This document shows, one piece after another, positions 54,114 through 64,000 of a DNA stretch of 64,000 bases. A program made the position numbers and the translations under genes. Position 1 is the first letter of the stretch. The number at the start of each line of letters is the position of its first letter. The stretch is from Hordeum vulgare subsp. vulgare. Its lineage: Eukaryota; Streptophyta; Magnoliopsida; Poales; Poaceae. The notes beneath the pieces were generated by a model. It was not told the DNA's origin, made no database searches, and saw only the letters and a program-made list of their open reading frames with translations. The stretch spans positions 111,216,881 through 111,280,880 of the forward strand of contig NC_058519.1 in assembly GCF_904849725.1 (NCBI RefSeq). The letters run 5' to 3'.

Positions 54114-57100
54114 ATGGCCGCCGCCCCGTCGACGCCGCTGCTCAAGGACGAGCTGGACATCGTCATCCCGACGATCCGCAACCTCGACTTCCTCGAGATG
54201 TGGCGGCCCTTCTTCCAGCCCTACCACCTCATCATCGTGCAGGACGGCGACCCGACCAAGGTCATCAAGGTGCCCGAGGGCTTCGACTACGAGCTCTACA
54301 ACCGCAACGACGTCAACCGCATCCTCGGCCCCAAGGCCTCCTGCATCTCCTTCAAGGACTCTGCCTGCCGCTGCTTCGGATACATGGTCTCCAAGAAGAA
54401 GTACATCTACACCATCGACGACGACTGCTTCGTGAGTACTACTCACTCTCTCGCCGTCTCGATTATGGTGTCAGGAGATCTTACTCCTCTGTATAGTTGT
54501 GTGATTTGGCTCGATTGGGCTGGATCGCACTGGAATTTGGTCGAAATTATGTGCTGTCCTGCACTTTGCGGTTCTGTCACGGGATGGGAGGTGGATTTTG
54601 GTGTGGGTGGGGCTCAGATCTGGTTGGGGGAATTGAGGAGAAAGGCGAGATCTCTGTTTAATTTCTTGATGGGGGTGCGGCATTTGGTAGCGGTGTAAAT
54701 TTCGTGTCTTTACTCACGTTAGTTATGATTGCCCGGTTAACTCGCGTGTAAAATCACGTGATACGCACCCCTGTGATCTGGGTAGTCTTTTTTTAGACGA
54801 AGTGATCTGGGTAGGTAAATGCAAATTTTCACCAGATGACTGACTGATATGTCTAGTTGGCACTGTATAGCATTATACTCGCATCTAATAATGTTAGTTC
54901 AATTTTGGTCTAATATGTTTAAATGACATTTTCTACTGGTAACAATTACTTCCTTCGTTTCATAATGTAGTACGTGCGTTTTTTAAGATTTAAGTTTGAT
55001 CGTAAATTTAATCAATGTGGGCAACTGCGATGGAAGCAAAAAAAATATACTATTGAATTCGTATTCCAAAAAGTTTTCGTCCACGTTGTTTAAAATGATA
55101 ATTAAATTTAAATCTCGAAAAATGCGGATCCACTACAGTTGGATGGGGTATGAGATGGAGTGAGTAGTATCTAGCATTTGGCGCTGTATTGCCTGCACTT
55201 GGATGGGTATGAGATATGTGGTGTTGGTTGATTGTTACCCCACAATTGTTTTAGGATTAATAATTTCTGATATAACAATGCGACAGTACAAATTGTAAGT
55301 ATCGCCTGGCGCCTTACTTTGTCAGTTATGCCGATGCATCTTTTGTTTTTGTTTGAGGGTCCTGATCAGTACTCTTAACTATGGGACAAATGATTGCATC
55401 TTGCATGGAGCGATCCGTAGCCTAAAGTGATACAGTAGCATATTTGGACTGAGCGATAGATGTGACCATCCTATTTCTGTAATGGAGCCACATACCTTCT
55501 TCTGGTTGGATTTGTCTCTAATTATAGAACATACCAATTTTTGATAAAAAATAGAACATACCTTGGCACAATGCATTTATTTTGACAGCTACCATGGCAC
55601 AAGGTATGTAAAATAACAAAAGTATATTCATGTGAGGGTTCTCGCCTACTCCCTACGTTTTTAAATATAAGTCTTTTTAGAGATTTCATTAGGACTACAT
55701 ACGGAACAAAATAAATGAATCTACACTCTAAAATATGTGTATATACATCTGTATATAATCTTCCAGTGAAACTTTTAAAAAGATTTATATTTAGAAACAG
55801 AGGGAGTACATGCTAAATAATTTGGATTTTGTTGGATCTCTGGGATGGCCTATGATGCAGATCTAGTACAGAAGCAAACTTCTAACTGTAAGAATTGGTC
55901 TCTGGTCTGCAATTGTCCATTTCATTTACCTAGAAAATAGTGTGATATGTTCCTTTCAGTGGCATCCCTCGCATTCAAGGAGGCTCTAAAATAGCTTTCT
56001 TGTTTAATTGACATCCACGTTAGAACATACACATGCCTGCACTCTCAAATTTATTATCTTGATGCCATTGTTTTGATCTCACATTCTAATTGGTCGGTAT
56101 ATATGCAGCAGCTGCCATGCTATTAGCCCATTGCTAACCTGTTATTTTCCAAAAATCACAGGTTGCTAAGGATCCATCAGGAAAGGACATCAATGCACTT
56201 GAGCAGCACATTAAGAACCTTCTGAGCCCTTCAACTCCATTTTTCTTCAATACTCTGTACGACCCATACCGTGAGGGTGCTGATTTTGTTCGTGGGTACC
56301 CCTTCAGCCTTCGTGAGGGTGCCCCAACTGCTGTTTCTCATGGGCTCTGGCTTAACATTCCAGACTATGATGCCCCTACCCAGCTTGTCAAGCCTCTTGA
56401 GAGAAATAATAGGTGAGAATTTTACATTTGGCACTTCAATATTTTAAACAATCTTTTCTTTCTAATCTGATGTATCTTTCTTGGGATCAGGTATGTGGAT
56501 GCTGTTCTTACAATCCCGAAGGGTACCTTGTTTCCCATGTGTGGAATGAACCTCGCGTTTGACCGTGAGCTCATTGGTCCTGCAATGTACTTTGGCCTTA
56601 TGGGTGATGGCCAGCCTATTGGTCGCTACGATGATATGTGGGCTGGATGGTGCACCAAGGTACAATCTTTTATTTTCCTTAAAAACTGGTATCGCTGGTA
56701 TGTCTGTGAATGCAAATTGAACATGTTGGTTGCCATGGATAATTAGTTATATCTGCATCGCAAATACTAAAAACTGTATCTAGTTTGTTCCCATTCTTTG
56801 TACTGAATTATCTTTTCTCTGTTGGCACAGGTGATTACTGATCATTTGAGCCTGGGTATTAAGACTGGTCTGCCCTACATCTGGCACAGCAAAGCAAGCA
56901 ACCCGTTTGTGAACTTAAAGAAGGAATACAACGGCATCTTCTGGCAGGAGGAGCTGATCCCCTTCTTCCAGTCTGTGACCCTCTCAAAGGAGGCCACCAC
57001 TGTCCAGAAGTGTTACCTTGAGCTGGCCAAGCAAGTGAAGGCGAAGCTCGGCAAGGTGGATGGCTACTTCAACAAGCTTGCTGATGCCATGGTCACATGG

Positions 57101-57178
57101 ATCGAGGCCTGGGACGAGCTTAACCCACCAAAGGGTGCAATCACCACCACAAACAGCCCTGCTGTGAAGAGCAAGTGA
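54114..57178 (+). CDS. UAM: UDP-arabinopyranose mutase / reversibly glycosylated polypeptide, 361 aa
   Basis: Exons: 54114-54431, 56162-56412, 56491-56659, 56831-57178 (stop TGA 57176-57178); phases 0, 2 and 0 join cleanly. The enzyme interconverts UDP-arabinopyranose and UDP-arabinofuranose at the cytosolic face of the Golgi and feeds arabinoxylan, the main grass hemicellulose. The family core is seen: [11 protein letters not shown] near the start, the acidic IDDDCF motif at Asp102-104 that binds metal and UDP-sugar, and Arg157 in FSLREGAPT, the position of the reversibly glycosylated arginine. Length agrees with the family (about 350-365). There is no signal peptide or membrane segment, as expected. 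Intron 1 (1.73 kb) holds two Stowaway-type insertions; exons have no defects. This is the most secure gene in the window. Confidence 0.97.
54948..55167. mobile_element. degraded Stowaway-like MITE in UAM intron 1
   Basis: Left end CTTCCTTCGTTTCATAATGTAG; a weak inverse GAGATGGAGTGAGTAG at the right. Boundaries are approximate. Confidence 0.45.
55649..55806. mobile_element. Stowaway MITE in UAM intron 1, 158 bp
   Basis: CTCCCTACGTTTTTAAATAT and its inverse ATATTTAGAAACAGAGGGAG bound it, with TA at 55647-55648 and 55807-55808. Confidence 0.9.
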
Positions 57179-57398
57179 GAGGCAGTAGCATACATATACA
57201 GTTCGCTTGTTCATGTGAGCTACCCATACTGAAATACTCGTGTTTTGGTTAGTGTTGATGAACTGAGAAATACCATTTCGTTGTAACTTAAAATTTACCT
57301 TCTTCCCTGGACAACCGCCCCGGTGGTTTTAGGGAATTTACATTTTTGCTTGTGTTGGAACAGTTGTAATGTCGGAATGGGATCACACCTTCAAATAG

Positions 57399-57404
57399 AA
57401 TAAA
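57399..57404 (+). terminator. poly(A) signal of UAM
   Basis: AATAAA about 220 bases after the stop codon, in a T-rich 3' region that ends before the first downstream MITE. Confidence 0.6.
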
Positions 57405-57453
57405 GTTACTGGTTATGCCTATACATAGTTTCTTTGGTTTGTACTATTATTTA

Positions 57454-57709
57454 CTCTCTCCGTCCTAAAATAAGTGTTGAAGATTTTGTACTAAACTAGT
57501 ACTCCCTCCGTTCTTAAATATAAGTCTTTTAAAAGATTTCACTAGTGGACTACATACGAAACAAAATGAGTGAATGTACACTCTAAAGTATGTCTATATA
57601 CATCCGTATGTAGTTTGTTAGTGGAACCTCTAAAAAGACTTATATTTAGGAACGGAGGGAGTATAACTTTTATACTAGAGTATCAACACTTATTTTGAGA
57701 CGGAGGGAG
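57454..57709. mobile_element. outer Stowaway MITE with another nested inside
   Basis: CTCTCTCCGTCCTAAAATAA at the left and TTATTTTGAGACGGAGGGAG at the right, with TA at 57452-57453 and 57710-57711. It is interrupted at an internal TA by the MITE at 57502. The right edge is followed by a 19-base direct duplication (GAGGGAGTACATTATACTT). Confidence 0.9.
57502..57661. mobile_element. inner Stowaway MITE, 160 bp
   Basis: CTCCCTCCGTTCTTAAATAT and ATATTTAGGAACGGAGGGAG termini; TA at 57500-57501 and 57662-57663. It resembles the copies at 55649 and 57838. Confidence 0.93.
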
Positions 57710-57837
57710 TACATTATACTTGAGGGAGTACATTATACTTGAACACTCAAGTCTGTGGTTTCTGTACATATTGCATTACTTGTTTCTCAGATTAATCCTT
57801 GAACAACCAAGAACATGAGCGGACACATTATGTCATA

Positions 57838-57975
57838 CTCCCTCCGTTTCTAAATATAAGTTTTTTTAGAGATTTCACTAATGACTAATGTATACTCTAA
57901 AGTATGTCAATATATATTCGTATGTGGTCTGCTAGTGAAACCTTTAAAAAGACTTATATTTAAGAACGGAGGAAA
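57838..57975. mobile_element. Stowaway MITE, 138 bp
   Basis: CTCCCTCCGTTTCTAAATAT and ATATTTAAGAACGGAGGAAA termini with TA on both sides (57836-57837, 57976-57977). Confidence 0.9.
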
Positions 57976-58738
57976 TATAAAAGTGGCCTGCTAGTTAAAA
58001 TCTGGAATAAAAAATCTTGAAGATTTGCAATTGTTATTTTGTTTATTTATTTTTACTCATAACATGTTCATTCTGAACTCCACCTCCTGGTTACATTCAT
58101 CACGGGCGAATCCTCGGATCCAGGCACAGGTCTTAAACAGGAATTTAAAGATAGCCACAAGTTGGCTACAACACAAGAGAAGAGAGAGGCCATACAAAGA
58201 TCGCCAGCACGAGCGATTCCAGGTCGTTTGTCGGCCACAGCACGAGCACGAGCGCTTCCACGACTCGTCCACAGCATGTAAACATCATCGCCAGCACCAG
58301 CGTCGAGGAGAAGTCTCTGCTTTTGGATGTGGGGGCTCGGAACTCGTCTGTGCTTTCCAGCTGGTGAATGAAGCAGTCCACCCTTGATGCCAGGCCTATG
58401 GGCAATGCCCGGCAATGAGGTGGATTTTTTTTTAAAAAAAAAAAAAAAGGCAACGAGGTGGAAATCGTACGATTTTCTTAATGAGCAGATACTCCATAAG
58501 CACACATGTGGAGAGCAGGTTTGGAAACGACTGCCAGAGCAGAGCAATAGGGTGGAAATCATGTCCAAACAGGACCATCTCCATCGCCAGACACAACAGC
58601 CCATCTAAGCACAAACAAACAAAGAGAGCATCGCTTCTGAACCTTCACATGCTATGCTGAACTGTTGTTGCCGTTGAGTTTGAGAAATTTTGGCCAGTTC
58701 AGATGCAACGAGTGACCTCCAGCTTAAAAGAGCTGGAC
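57976..58738. other. intergenic between MITE and tRNA; uncertain minus-strand frame
   Basis: Overlapping frames are open on the minus strand between 58057 and 58453 (one ends VEALVLVLWPTNDLE...). None has a recognisable domain or a clear start, and a T9/A15 run at 58427-58448 interrupts them. I do not call a gene. Confidence 0.3.
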
Positions 58739-58743
58739 AAAAA
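58739..58743 (-). terminator. pol III terminator of tRNA-Asp
   Basis: Five T on the minus strand, three bases after the tRNA 3' end. Confidence 0.7.
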
Positions 58744-58746
58744 GAT

Positions 58747-58818
58747 CGCCGTTGCCGGGGATCGAACCCGGGTCACCCGCGTGACAGGCGGGAATACTTA
58801 CCACTATACTACAACGAC
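58747..58818 (-). tRNA. tRNA-Asp(GUC)
   Basis: The 72-base minus-strand sequence folds as a complete cloverleaf. The acceptor stem GTCGTTG pairs with the 3' CGGCAACGGC-type strand, with a G discriminator. The D arm contains AGTGGTAAGTA, the anticodon arm is CCCGCC-TGTCACG-CGGG with anticodon GTC (58783-58785), and the T arm is GGGTTCGATCCC. There is no intron. The A box (TAGTATAGTGG) and B box (GGTTCGATCCC) are intact, so it should be transcribed by RNA polymerase III; CCA is not encoded, as in nuclear genes. It could be a single member of the large nuclear tRNA-Asp family. Confidence 0.96.
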
Positions 58819-59500
58819 TTTGTTGTTCAAGGGTAAAACATAGGTAAGTGAAGATTCAGATATCCAGTTAGCTATGTAACATGACACACTTCCAATCGTC
58901 CTCTTGAGCAGACGACCATCGCTAGTTAGTTCAGGACAGCCTCAGTTTCTACTTTCTAGGTACTATCCTACCATGGTGGTGTTGCCCTGAGCACTGAGAT
59001 GGACATCACCATGGAACCAGACGAGGAAAACCCCCTCCATGCTTACCCATCTGAATATTTTGTGTGGAACATGCAGTTGCTAAGAACTGTACCTCTGCTG
59101 GGGAAGCTGCGAAGATGGCAGGGCAGGAACGAAACATGTTCAATCATTAATGCATCCATGGCGGAAGCACTGCCACTGCACAGGTCACAGCACTGCTGCC
59201 CTTGGTACTTTTCACGCTGCTAGCGCCATGACGTGACGACTGACGACTGGAGGAGGGCCTGCCGTATGCTGTAGCACCGGCAGCAAGCAGCTGCAGCTGC
59301 GTTGGCGAGAGCGGAATATCGAATTGGACATGGACGACGCCGACAGAGGGCAGACCATACGCGGCGGGGAGCACATGGTGGTGGCCGGCCACTTGAAAGC
59401 TCCACGGGGCCTCATCCTCACGCCTGAAACCTGGCGCCTGATTGATATTTGACTGTTATGTTTGGTTCGTATCCTCCGCTACAGCCAACGGGAAGCTATA
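58819..59500. other. intergenic, no gene recognised
   Basis: Balanced composition and short frames only, without splice-consistent coding. A Stowaway-like left end (CTCCCTTTATCCGGAAATAC) begins at 59503 with no partner found. Confidence 0.35.
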
Positions 59501-59534
59501 TACTCCCTTTATCCGGAAATACTTGTCATAACAT

Positions 59535-60028
59535 CAAGGGCGTAACGCCCCTCCTCTCCCGTGTCGCCCTGCGTGCGATGGGGAGGGCGACTGCACAACG
59601 CCCTCAGAAGGCCTCTCCTCCCCGCCCCCTTCCTCGATGCCGTCACAGGGCGCGGCCGGGCAAAGCCTGGCCGTCGCCGGCACTGACGGGGCTCTCTCGC
59701 TTCCTCGCGCGGCGGCTCTAGTGCGGGACAAAGCGGCCACGACGGGATGCGGCGTTGGATCCGGGCGCTGCGGCGTGGCGGTTCTTCGACGCAGTTTCGA
59801 TGGTGGCAGAGCATGGGCCGTGTGCCAGGCAGAGCTGTGGTGGTGGGGCTGGCCGGTGGAGGAGGATCACCTCGTCTCCAATCTGGATCGGGTCGGGAAA
59901 AGGGAGTTGCCTGGCGGGCCATGCGGGGCGCCGACGGGTGGCGGCGGCAAGATCTGCATGCGGCCACCTCTGTCATGGTCCTAGCCGGTGGAGGTGGGTG
60001 GTGGTGGTGCGGGCCGAGGGTCGGGGAC
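59535..60028. other. GC-rich intergenic block
   Basis: High G+C with frames open in four or more phases, typical of composition rather than coding. No domain is recognised. It ends at the TGTCGGTGTC start of an LTR-like sequence. Confidence 0.35.
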
Positions 60029-61708
60029 TGTCGGTGTCAAAACCGACATATCTCGGGCAGGGGGTCCCGAACTATGGATTTTAGATCGATGAGTTGCAAG
60101 AGAGAGGGGGAGACGATGTTTACCCAGGTTTGGGCCCACCTGAGGAGGTAAAACCCTACATCCTCCTTGATTATATTGATGTGGATGATGATTAGAGAGT
60201 CTACCTCGAGATCGTGTATACTAAACCCTAGGTGGAATAATGCCCCTACATGAACGAGGACCCCCGGTTTATATAGTCATCGGGAGGGCCTAGGGTTACA
60301 TGCAATCGACCTAGTCTACTTTACTTGGTCGCCACACCAGTCTTCGGGGTTCTCCTTTCTTGAATATGAGACAATCGCGTAGGCCAGCCCATGATAGGCA
60401 CAACCCATCAGGCCGATCTCATAGTAGTAAGCCGACTACTTGAGGACCCCTTAATCTCGGACTCCCTTAGTAGCCCCCGAACTAGCTTTCAACGCCGATG
60501 TGCAGGGTCTTCGGATGATTATGCCCAAAGTATCGTCTTGCAAGGCAAGTTCCTTCGTCTCTTCCGAGCAAGAAATGATAGTCTTGGTCTTCAGCTAGCT
60601 CACGATTACCGAAGCGTCGCGAGGCCCACAACTTTTAATTCTACACAAAGATTAAAAATATTTCTCGACTCTTGCGTGCTTTTGTAGAGGAAAACACTTC
60701 CGACAATCCTTGACGGAACCATTCCTTATAGCAGGCGGGGGTAGTGCCCTTTATAAACAGATCAAAATATGCCTTGAGTGCCCCATCGCATCTCAGCCTC
60801 GCCAAGAAACCCTAGAGCTCGTAACACTCCTAGAATTATGGATGGTTCTTCTTCGCGCCCCCTCGGTCCCCTTCAAGGGGACTGGGCCAGTTGCTCCGTC
60901 TCTCTCATCCACCTGCGCGAGCTCGAAACGCAGGGATATCTCCCCCAATCAGATCTCGCACCCACTCGTGCTGGTCTGACCTCCATTGACAAGAAGGCCT
61001 TTGCAGAAAATTTCCCTTCCCTGCATGGGGGAGAGCATGTTTGCCTCGTTCCCTTCCTGTTGCAAGGGGTGGGATTCCCCATTCACCCCTTCTTAAGGGG
61101 TTTGTTGGAATTTTACGGGCTGCAGCTCCACAATCTCACTCCCGGTTCCATCCTCCATATCGCAGGCTTCGTGGCCTTATGCGAGATGTTCTTGGGTTGC
61201 GAACCCCATTTTGATCTGTGGAGAAGGTATTTCCGCGTCGTTCCTCGAACCCGAGGAACAACAATCCGGGAAGTGGGCGGAGCCGAAGTGTGGCGTATAG
61301 CCGCCACATGATACCCAATAGGGACACTAAAGAAAGAACTCGACGAGTGGCCCTTGGAGTGGTTTTATATCGAGGACGTTCCCCTATTCGATCCGGTTCG
61401 GAGGGGCCTTCCCAAATACCTCGTGGATCCTATGAAGAAGCGATTTAGCTGCAGGCCGGTGAGTCTCTCCCAAGAGGAGAGTTCCGAAGTTCAAAGTCTA
61501 TCCACTAAGGTCAATGTGCTCACTCATTGCGGACTAACCATCATTGATGTAATGGTCGCGGTGATTACCCGGTGCGTCCATCGCTCCAACAACGTACACA
61601 TCCCTTGTGGTGTTACAGTAGGATGAGCGATTCCACACGATCCGGATGGCAAGGACCAAAAGACCAGAAAGCCTTAGTGGCCATCCTAGCCGATCTCTTC
61701 AAAGGGGA
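60029..61708 (+). mobile_element. Gypsy-type retroelement 5' portion with captured ORF
   Basis: Starts TGTCGGTGTCAAAACCGACA and continues with CTCGGGCAGGGGGTCCCGAA and CCCAGGTTTGGGCCC, the start I know from high-copy Gypsy-type LTRs of wheat-group genomes. The LTR 3' end and PBS cannot be placed. It is cut at 61708 by a CACTA element. The superfamily is inferred from recall of the LTR, not from RT or integrase sequence, which is absent here. Confidence 0.5.
60838..61626 (+). pseudogene. Transposase_28 (putative gypsy-type transposon) ORF with internal stop
   Basis: The ATG at 60838 (MDGSSSRPLGPLQGD) is read to TGA at 61309-61311, and the same frame resumes for 104 codons to TGA at 61624-61626. 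The first part has LVPFLLQGVGFPIHPFLRG, LLEFYGLQLHNLTPGSI and CEMFLGCEPHFDLWRRYF, the core of the plant family Pfam Transposase_28 found in many grass retroelements. The second part (EWFYIEDVPLFDP) is the family's continuation. The function is unknown even in intact copies. Rest-of-family C-terminal coiled coil is absent because the CACTA begins at 61709. Confidence 0.75.
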
Positions 61709-61726
61709 CACTACACGAATCTGAGA

Positions 61727-62045
61727 GTTTGCCGTCTGCCCTGGCTGACGGCAAAGGGGGGAACCATGGACGGCAAAGGCTTTGCCGTCCGTGAGCAGAC
61801 GGCAAAAAAATATCCGGTGAAGAGGTTATTTGTCGTGTGCTTTTGTAAGGCGGACGACAAAGAATCTTTGCCATGAGGGGCAGACGACAAATTAAATGGG
61901 ACGGCAGATCCACAGCCGGTCCCATTAAGTGTTAACGGCAGGCCTCCCCTCTTTGTAGTCTTCCCTACTCCCTTTGCCGTCAGCCCCTCGTGGCAAAGGG
62001 GGCACCCAGCCCCTCGCTCTCTCCCCCTTTGTCGTCTGCCATATT
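61727..62045. repeat. CACTA subterminal repeats
   Basis: About a dozen copies of TTTGCCGTC/GACGGCAAA or drifted forms (TTTGTCGT, GACGACAAA) in both orientations. Subterminal arrays of this kind bind the CACTA TNPA-like protein in the En/Spm system. Confidence 0.8.
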
Positions 62046-62647
62046 AAAATAACTTTCATCCATAGTACATACATATTATGCAAGTTGCATCCGTACCAAA
62101 CCATATACACCAGTTTCATCCATGCATACAAAGTTTCATATATATCCATATACTACAATAGTTTCAATACAAGCTTCCATGAATCCATGGTACAAGAAAT
62201 CATATTCAAGCATTCCATCAATATAATCCAAGCTTCCCGTGAAGTGAATGTAATCTGCAAAATGACAAATAAGAAAGTTAGAAGAAGAATACTAGATGAA
62301 GAAGTATATATAGGTTATTTCGGAGAGAACTTAGCTAAGTATAGGCCATTTGATAGCTAAGTTAGATGGAATAGGTCATCTTGGAGCTACATACCCTTAT
62401 TATGTCATTTAGGAGAGAACTTAGCTAAGTATAGGTCATTCTAGAGCTAACTTGGATAAAATATGTCATTTTGTAGCCAACTATGATTATTAGTCCATTT
62501 TGACCTTATTATTTCATTTTGGACCTAAATTAGTCATGTTAATGAGCTAACCAAGGTTCTTATCATGTTTTTACCTAACTATGGTAATTATGTCATTTTG
62601 GAGGATAATTAGCTAAGCATGTCTTTGTTGGGGAAAATAACCTACGT

Positions 62648-62960
62648 AGAACAAGAAAGAGAAGAAGCAAGAAGAGAAGAAGAAGGAGAAGAAAAAGAAG
62701 AAGAAGAATAAGAAGAAGAAGGAGGAGGAGGAGGAGAAGGAGGAGGAGAAGGAGAAGGAAGAGGAGAAGAATAAGAAAAGAAGAAGGACAAGAAGAAGGA
62801 TAAGAAGGAGGAGAAGAAGGAGAAGGAGCTTCTCTCCTCCTTATCATTCTTCTCCTTCTTCTTCCTCCTTCTCCTTCTCCTTCTTCTTATATTCTTCTTC
62901 TCTTCTTCTTCTTCTTCCTTCTTTTCATTTTTCCTCTTTCCTCTCCTCTTGTCCCCTTCT
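62648..62960. repeat. polypurine then polypyrimidine tract 1
   Basis: (GAA/GGA)n from 62648 to about 62828 followed by (CTT/CTC)n to about 62960; the two halves are mostly complementary around 62828-62840, making a long imperfect hairpin. Confidence 0.9.
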
Positions 62961-63249
62961 TCAGGCTAAATTAGCTAATTATGCCTTTTTCGAGCTAATT
63001 ATGTCATTTTGGAGGATAATTAGCTAAGTATATGTCATTTTTTTATTAATTAGACCATTTTGGAGCTAACTAAGCTAATCATGTCATTTAGGTGGAAGCC
63101 AAGCTAAGTATAGGCCATTCTAGAGCTAACTTGGGTAAAATATGTCATTTTGGAGCCAACTATGATTATTAAGGCATTTTGGAGCTAAGTTGGCTAATTA
63201 TGTCATTTAGGTGGAAGCCAAGTTAAGTATATAATATTCATGATCCAAT

Positions 63250-63505
63250 TAAGAGAAGAAGCAAGAAGAGAAGAAGAAGGAGAAGAAAAAGAAGAAGGAG
63301 GAGGAGGAGGAGAAGGAGAAGGAGAAGGAGAAGGAAGAGGAGAACAAGAAGAAAAGAAGAAGGAAAAGAAGAAGGAAAATAATAAGAAGGAGGGGGCTAG
63401 CTCCTTCTCCTTCTTCTCCTTCTCCTTCTTCTCTTCTTCTTCTCTTCTTCTTCTTCTTCCTTCTTTTTCATTTTTCCTCTTTCTTCTCCTCTTGTCCTCT
63501 TCTTC
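63250..63505. repeat. polypurine then polypyrimidine tract 2
   Basis: Purine half about 63250-63397, pyrimidine half about 63402-63500, centred on GGGGCTAGCTCC. Same layout as tract 1. Confidence 0.9.
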
Positions 63506-63749
63506 GAGCTAAATTAGCTAATTATGCCTTTTTAGAGCTAATTATGTCATTTTGGAGGATAATTAGGCAAGTATAGGTCATTGTTTATTAAATAGGCCAT
63601 TATGAGCTTATTATGTCATTTTGGAGCTAAATTAGTCATTTTAATGAGCTAACCAAGGTTCTGATGATGTTTTTACCTAACTAAGCTAATTATGTCATTT
63701 TGGAGGACAATTAGCTAAGTATGTCTATGTTGGGGAAAATAATCTACAT

Positions 63750-63900
63750 AGAAGGATAAGGAGAAGGAGAAGGAAGAGGAGAAGGAAGAGAAGGAGAAGG
63801 AGAAGGAAGAGAAGGAGAAGGAGAAGGAAGAGGAGAAGAAGAAGAAAAGAAGAAGGAGAAGAAGAAGGAAAAGAAGAAGGAGAGAAGAAGAAGGAGGATA
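63750..63900. repeat. polypurine tract 3, no pyrimidine partner seen
   Basis: About 150 bases of (GAAGGA)n; it passes into ordinary sequence at 63900 instead of a pyrimidine half. Confidence 0.9.
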
Positions 63901-64000
63901 ACATACCATTATCGTCATCACGGCGGTGAAGCACGGTGCTTTGGCTTGTTTCACCTCGAGAAGGCTGCCCTGGAGAAGGCTCCACTATAGAAGGGTCGTG

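Larger units (their letters stand above)
62330..63745. repeat. macro-repeat of TATGTCATTTTGGAG units
   Basis: A degenerate 20-40 bp motif (TATGTCATTTTGGAG, GCTAA, TTAGCTAA, GTATAGGTCATT) recurs dozens of times in blocks 62330-62640, 62965-63240 and 63505-63745. The blocks are separated by polypurine/polypyrimidine tracts and the block order repeats with a period of roughly 550 bases. Confidence 0.8.
61709..64000 (+). mobile_element. CACTA (En/Spm) element, 5' end, runs off the window
   Basis: Begins CACTACACGAATCTGAGAG, close to the CACTACAAGAAA consensus, with a 3-base target site expected just before (GGA). It is followed by dense GCCGTC/GACGGC subterminal motifs. No transposase is reached before 64000. 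Confidence 0.8.

Noticed and set aside
58057..58453. Minus-strand frames near the tRNA
   Set aside because: Open in three phases, no domain, interrupted by T/A runs; no start context.
59503..59560. Stowaway-like left end CTCCCTTTATCCGG
   Set aside because: No inverted partner or TA pair found within 400 bases.
60029..60480. Possibility that TGTCGGTGTC marks a CACTA terminus
   Set aside because: No CACTA motif at the edge; the sequence matches my recollection of Gypsy-type LTR starts, while a true CACTACA end lies at 61709.
62593..63985. Leu/Ser/Phe and Glu/Lys homopolymer-like frames
   Set aside because: Translation of polypurine/polypyrimidine tracts.

Overview
This 64 kb window is nuclear DNA of a grass of the wheat tribe (Triticeae: wheat, Aegilops, barley and relatives). 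Three things point there: two intron-containing plant genes with GC-rich monocot codon use, the LTR, gag-pol and PBS signature of the BARE/Angela/WIS Copia lineage, and many Stowaway MITEs with CTCCCTCCG termini and TA target duplications. I see no bacterial or viral genes. Gene density is low. Only two protein genes look intact: a secreted PI-PLC X-domain protein (8190-9985, + strand, 8 exons, 381 aa) and a UDP-arabinopyranose mutase/reversibly glycosylated polypeptide (54114-57178, + strand, 4 exons, 361 aa). One intact tRNA-Asp(GUC) gene lies at 58747-58818 (- strand). Nearly everything else is transposable elements or decayed gene fragments.

Layout. 1-957: 3' end of a plant-mobile-domain gene with a premature stop. 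958-1934: repeats and a Stowaway MITE. 2239-4618: 5' part of a U-box E3 ligase pseudogene (SPL11/PUB class). 4965-6225: a possible Helitron end and a complete small Helitron. 6381-7450: a PIF/Harbinger element with 33-bp TIRs, a TTA duplication and an ORF1-like reading frame. 8190-9985: the PLC-X gene. 10634-10987: four ~93-bp tandem repeats. 11299-23702: a Harbinger transposase gene split by a mariner/Stowaway-type element (11806-22623), itself split by a broken Angela element plus a second, solo Angela LTR. 24690-27230: a high-copy noncoding repeat. 28709-29962: another Harbinger-like element with a decayed ORF. 30018-31399: a Helitron containing a Stowaway.

33055-53430: a LINE remnant broken by a large noncoding LTR element (4.7-kb LTRs, 3.3-kb internal domain, LARD/Sukkula-like). 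The 5' LTR of this LARD is mostly replaced by a head-to-head chimera of two Angela LTR pieces, and its 3' LTR carries a young, nearly intact Angela (40583-49522, target duplication GGGAA). 54026-57404: the UAM gene with MITEs in intron 1, followed by a nested pair and a single Stowaway. 60029-61708: a Gypsy-type LTR with a decayed Transposase_28 ORF. 61709-64000: the 5' end of a CACTA element carrying GCCGTC subterminal repeats and a macro-repeat of polypurine/polypyrimidine blocks.

The genes do not form a pathway. The value of the window is as a record of nested insertion, illegitimate recombination (2-4 bp microhomology junctions) and gene-fragment decay. The best candidates for unusual biology are the duplicated Angela flank with its three ACATA copies, the inverted LTR chimera, the 88-bp palindrome in the Harbinger element, the unknown periodic ORF in the mariner-type element and the polypurine macro-repeat in the CACTA. 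Exon boundaries, TIRs and divergence counts were read by eye.
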